7,691 bases of DNA from contig JASDTB010000106.1 in assembly GCA_041441455.1 (NCBI GenBank), positions 1 through 7,691 of the forward strand, in the 5' to 3' direction. Source of the DNA: JAFIHK01 sp041441455 (GTDB taxonomy: Bacteria > Bacteroidota > Bacteroidia > Bacteroidales > UBA932). Shown here piece by piece: positions 5,515-7,691 of the stretch (positions are counted from its first letter, which is position 1; each line of letters opens with the position of its first letter). A program made the position numbers and the translations under genes. A model generated the notes under the pieces. The model had not been told where the DNA came from, ran no database searches, and was given only the letters and a program-made list of their open reading frames with translations.

Positions 5515-6363
5515 ATGAAAAGACGACTGGATGGTTCAATTATTGAAAATTTGAAAAAAACTGATTTATGGAAAAAGCGCATTGAGATGGATTGTAGAGA
5601 GGGAAATGTCTTTTTAACAATTAGGAATAACCAGGTTGACTTTTATCATAAAGGTGGTCGATTGTTTAGTTATGACAAATCTGGTTTTAAAACCCATCTT
5701 AAATATGCAGCAGCTATTGAATCTTCAGAAAAGAATTATTTAACGGAAAAAGAATTAGCTAGTCACAAACTAGCTTTAGATTTTATATCAAACTATTCCA
5801 GAATTAAAGAGAATTGTTCAAATTATTCTTCCAATGAAGCTTTAGGAGTATCCCAGATATACAAAAACCATTCTTACTTATCAGAAAGCAAAGTTGTCGT
5901 AATTGATATAGAAGTTTCATTTCAATCTCTTGACGAAAATAATAAACATGATAGGATTGATATTGTACTGTACAATTATTCAGAAAGAACGCTTCAGTTT
6001 GTTGAAGCAAAACATTATTCAAATAAAGAAATTTGGTCAACAAGTAAACCAAAGGTACTAGATCAGATCGAACGATATGAAAAACAATTACAATCCAAAA
6101 AGCAGGAAATTTTAACAGAATACATTAACTATGTTAAAATTATTAATGCAATCTTTGGAGTAAGCTTGCCCGAACCAGTCAATATTGACAAGAAAATAAC
6201 CCTTCTAATATTTGGTTTTGATGATGATCAGAAAAATGGCCGGCTGAAAAATCTTATATTATCCAACCCAATATATAAAGAGAAAAAAATCTATCCAAAG
6301 GGAGAGATAAAAAGTATTGCCTTAGAAAATCTCTGGAATGCAAAACAGCATATTAAAAGATGA
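5515..6363 (+). CDS. Second operon PD-(D/E)XK nuclease-like protein, 282 aa
   Basis: A full nuclease signature is visible in the second half: DIEVSF with Glu133, DRIDIVL with Asp149, LQFVEAK with Glu164 and Lys166, and the helix PKVLDQIERYEKQL with Gln184. That is the E - D - ExK - Q order of PD-(D/E)XK enzymes such as restriction and repair endonucleases. The first 120 residues form an unassigned N-terminal region with no clear motif. It differs from the preceding nuclease: it has no SSQA helix and no cysteine set, so the pair is unlikely to be a recent duplication. The start ATG lies 42 bp after the upstream stop in an A-rich leader, and its TGA overlaps the next gene's ATG. I cannot name a family below the fold level. 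Sequestered or conditional DNA cleavage is inferred from the fold and neighbours. Confidence 0.75.
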   Translation: MKRRLDGSIIENLKKTDLWKKRIEMDCREGNVFLTIRNNQVDFYHKGGRLFSYDKSGFKTHLKYAAAIESSEKNYLTEKELASHKLALDFISNYSRIKENCSNYSSNEALGVSQIYKNHSYLSESKVVVIDIEVSFQSLDENNKHDRIDIVLYNYSERTLQFVEAKHYSNKEIWSTSKPKVLDQIERYEKQLQSKKQEILTEYINYVKIINAIFGVSLPEPVNIDKKITLLIFGFDDDQKNGRLKNLILSNPIYKEKKIYPKGEIKSIALENLWNAKQHIKR

Positions 6364-7664
6364 AAATCACAATACACCGTGGAATAAACCAGATTGGCGG
6401 CTGCATAACTGAAATTGCAACGAACAATTCCAGAATTATTATTGATCTTGGCCAAAACCTTCCTGATGGAGATGGGATTGTCAATGACAATTTTGCCAAT
6501 AAGGAGGAAATTGCAAGAATTACAAAAGAAATTGATGCAATTTTTTACACACATTATCATGGAGACCATTTTGGATTGTTTCACTTGGTTCCGGATAGAA
6601 TTCCTCAATACATCGGAAGGATTGCTAAAAAAGTTGCTCTTTGTAAACACCAACGACTTTCACTTCTTGAAGAGCGCAAAGAATTATCTGAAATTGAGAT
6701 TGCCAAAATTGAATTAATGAAATCCTTTGAGCCAGATCAAGTAATTCAAATTGGAGATATTAAAGTAACTCCCTATTTTGTTAGTCATTCGGCTTATGAT
6801 TCCTATATGTTTTTAATTGAGGCAGAAGGAAAACTAATCCTTCATACAGGCGACTTCAGAGACCATGGTTATTTGGGCAGAGGACTACTACCTACTATTA
6901 AGAAACGAATATTAACGCAGGGTAATATCGATTTTCTTATTACAGAAGGAACAATGTTATCTCGTCCGGCAGAAAAAGTCCGTCATGAAGGTGAATTACA
7001 AATAGAGCTTTCAGGAATTATGCGAAAATATCAAAATGTCTTTGTATTGTGTTCATCTACTGATATGGAGCGCCTCTCAACCATATACTCAGCAAATAAA
7101 CAATGTAAAACAAAACCTTTTATTTGCGATGATTTTCAAGAAAAAATTCTTAAAATTTTTTCTGAATCAGCTGGAGAAAAATCGAGTTTGTTCAAATTTG
7201 ATAAGCCATATATATTTTTTAAAGGGAATGAAAAGCTATTAAACTGGATTCAAGACAAGGGATTCTGTATGTTAGTCAGAGCAACTGATAAATTCAATGA
7301 CTACATCGAATATTTATTACCAAAATTAGATATGAAAAAAACAGTTTTTATATATTCTATGTGGAGCGAATATGTTAACCCGGCTAGCAAACACGCAAAT
7401 AAGAAGTATATAGATTTGCTTAATAAGTTCTCTTGCGTAAAACACGTACATACAAGTGGTCACGCTTCTGTCGAATGCCTTGCAAGCGTTTGCAACCTTG
7501 CGAATCCAAGTTTAGGAATCATCCCTATTCACAGCGACAACTCTTCCTACTATCAAAATTTACCCATCAGAGAAGAACTTAAAGAGAAGATAATTACAGA
7601 ATCAAGGGATTTTGAGGGGATTAATATTAAGATAATTGGATCTGCTGGTAATATCGACCAATGA
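6360..7664 (+). CDS. MBL-fold / beta-CASP ribonuclease, RNase J-like, 434 aa
   Basis: The MBL core is intact: Asp29 in IIIDLGQ, the zinc motif HYHGDH (His65, His67, Asp69, His70), His143 in VSHSAYDSY, and Asp165 in LHTGDFRDHG. The beta-CASP part follows: TEGTML with Glu196, then HTSGHAS with His364 and His368, and finally IPIHSD with His391 as the last ligand. This order is that of RNase J/CPSF73-type enzymes, which cut RNA internally or digest it from the 5' end. At 434 residues it is shorter than housekeeping RNase J (about 550), lacking the extra C-terminal domain, and it begins with IHRGINQIGG rather than the usual RNase J opening. ATG 6360 overlaps the stop codon of the preceding nuclease (ATGA), so production of the two is coupled. 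It is probably an accessory RNase of the system (inference); a DNA substrate is also possible for this superfamily. No terminator is visible before the window ends. Confidence 0.88.
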   Translation: MKITIHRGINQIGGCITEIATNNSRIIIDLGQNLPDGDGIVNDNFANKEEIARITKEIDAIFYTHYHGDHFGLFHLVPDRIPQYIGRIAKKVALCKHQRLSLLEERKELSEIEIAKIELMKSFEPDQVIQIGDIKVTPYFVSHSAYDSYMFLIEAEGKLILHTGDFRDHGYLGRGLLPTIKKRILTQGNIDFLITEGTMLSRPAEKVRHEGELQIELSGIMRKYQNVFVLCSSTDMERLSTIYSANKQCKTKPFICDDFQEKILKIFSESAGEKSSLFKFDKPYIFFKGNEKLLNWIQDKGFCMLVRATDKFNDYIEYLLPKLDMKKTVFIYSMWSEYVNPASKHANKKYIDLLNKFSCVKHVHTSGHASVECLASVCNLANPSLGIIPIHSDNSSYYQNLPIREELKEKIITESRDFEGINIKIIGSAGNIDQ

Positions 7665-7691
7665 GTGCCGGACCAGATAAGTATTCGCTAT

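Noticed and set aside
6291..6653. 120-codon minus-strand frame
   Set aside because: It spans the junction of the second operon nuclease and the beta-CASP gene, both well supported on the plus strand.
6415..6717. 100-codon plus-strand frame in another phase
   Set aside because: It lies wholly inside the beta-CASP gene, whose zinc motif is encoded in the other frame.

Overview
The window looks like a piece of a Bacteroidota genome (inference). The DNA is AT-rich, the starts lack obvious Shine-Dalgarno sequences and instead follow A/T-rich leaders, TAnnTTTG-type promoter elements are present, and the integrase tail has a Bacteroidota-type sequence. The region reads as accessory DNA: an integrase end, a lone nuclease-like gene between hairpin-forming repeats, then a compact one-direction operon that resembles a phage-defence locus.

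Layout. 1-285 is the C-terminal end of a tyrosine recombinase, closed by a clear hairpin-plus-T-run terminator (288-322). 323-586 has no gene that I trust but holds an imperfect inverted repeat with a loop of about 69 nt (454-564). 587-1390 (minus strand) is a PD-(D/E)XK nuclease-like protein. 1391-1803 is non-coding and dense in structure: a 20-bp inverted repeat around a 73-nt loop (1444-1556), a second imperfect inverted repeat around a 68-nt loop (1607-1710), and a 22-bp pseudo-palindrome overlapping a TAnnTTTG element (1769-1794). 1804-1935 is a 43-codon membrane-peptide ORF.

From 1962 a plus-strand operon runs to 7664: a WYL-domain transcriptional regulator; a classical AAA ATPase with an N-terminal winged-helix-like region, whose possible TTG start overlaps the regulator's stop; a PD-(D/E)XK protein with four cysteines after its active site (PGN_0703-like); a second, unrelated-looking PD-(D/E)XK protein; and an RNase J-like (MBL/beta-CASP) protein whose ATG overlaps the preceding stop codon (ATGA).

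Working model (inference): the WYL protein represses or senses, the AAA ATPase is the motor or switch, two nuclease-fold proteins act on nucleic acid, and the beta-CASP protein acts as an RNase or 5' exonuclease. I do not recognise this five-gene combination as a named defence system. The separate minus-strand nuclease shares an SSQA...QID...ExK signature with the first nuclease of the operon, so the two sides of the regulatory region may be distantly related.
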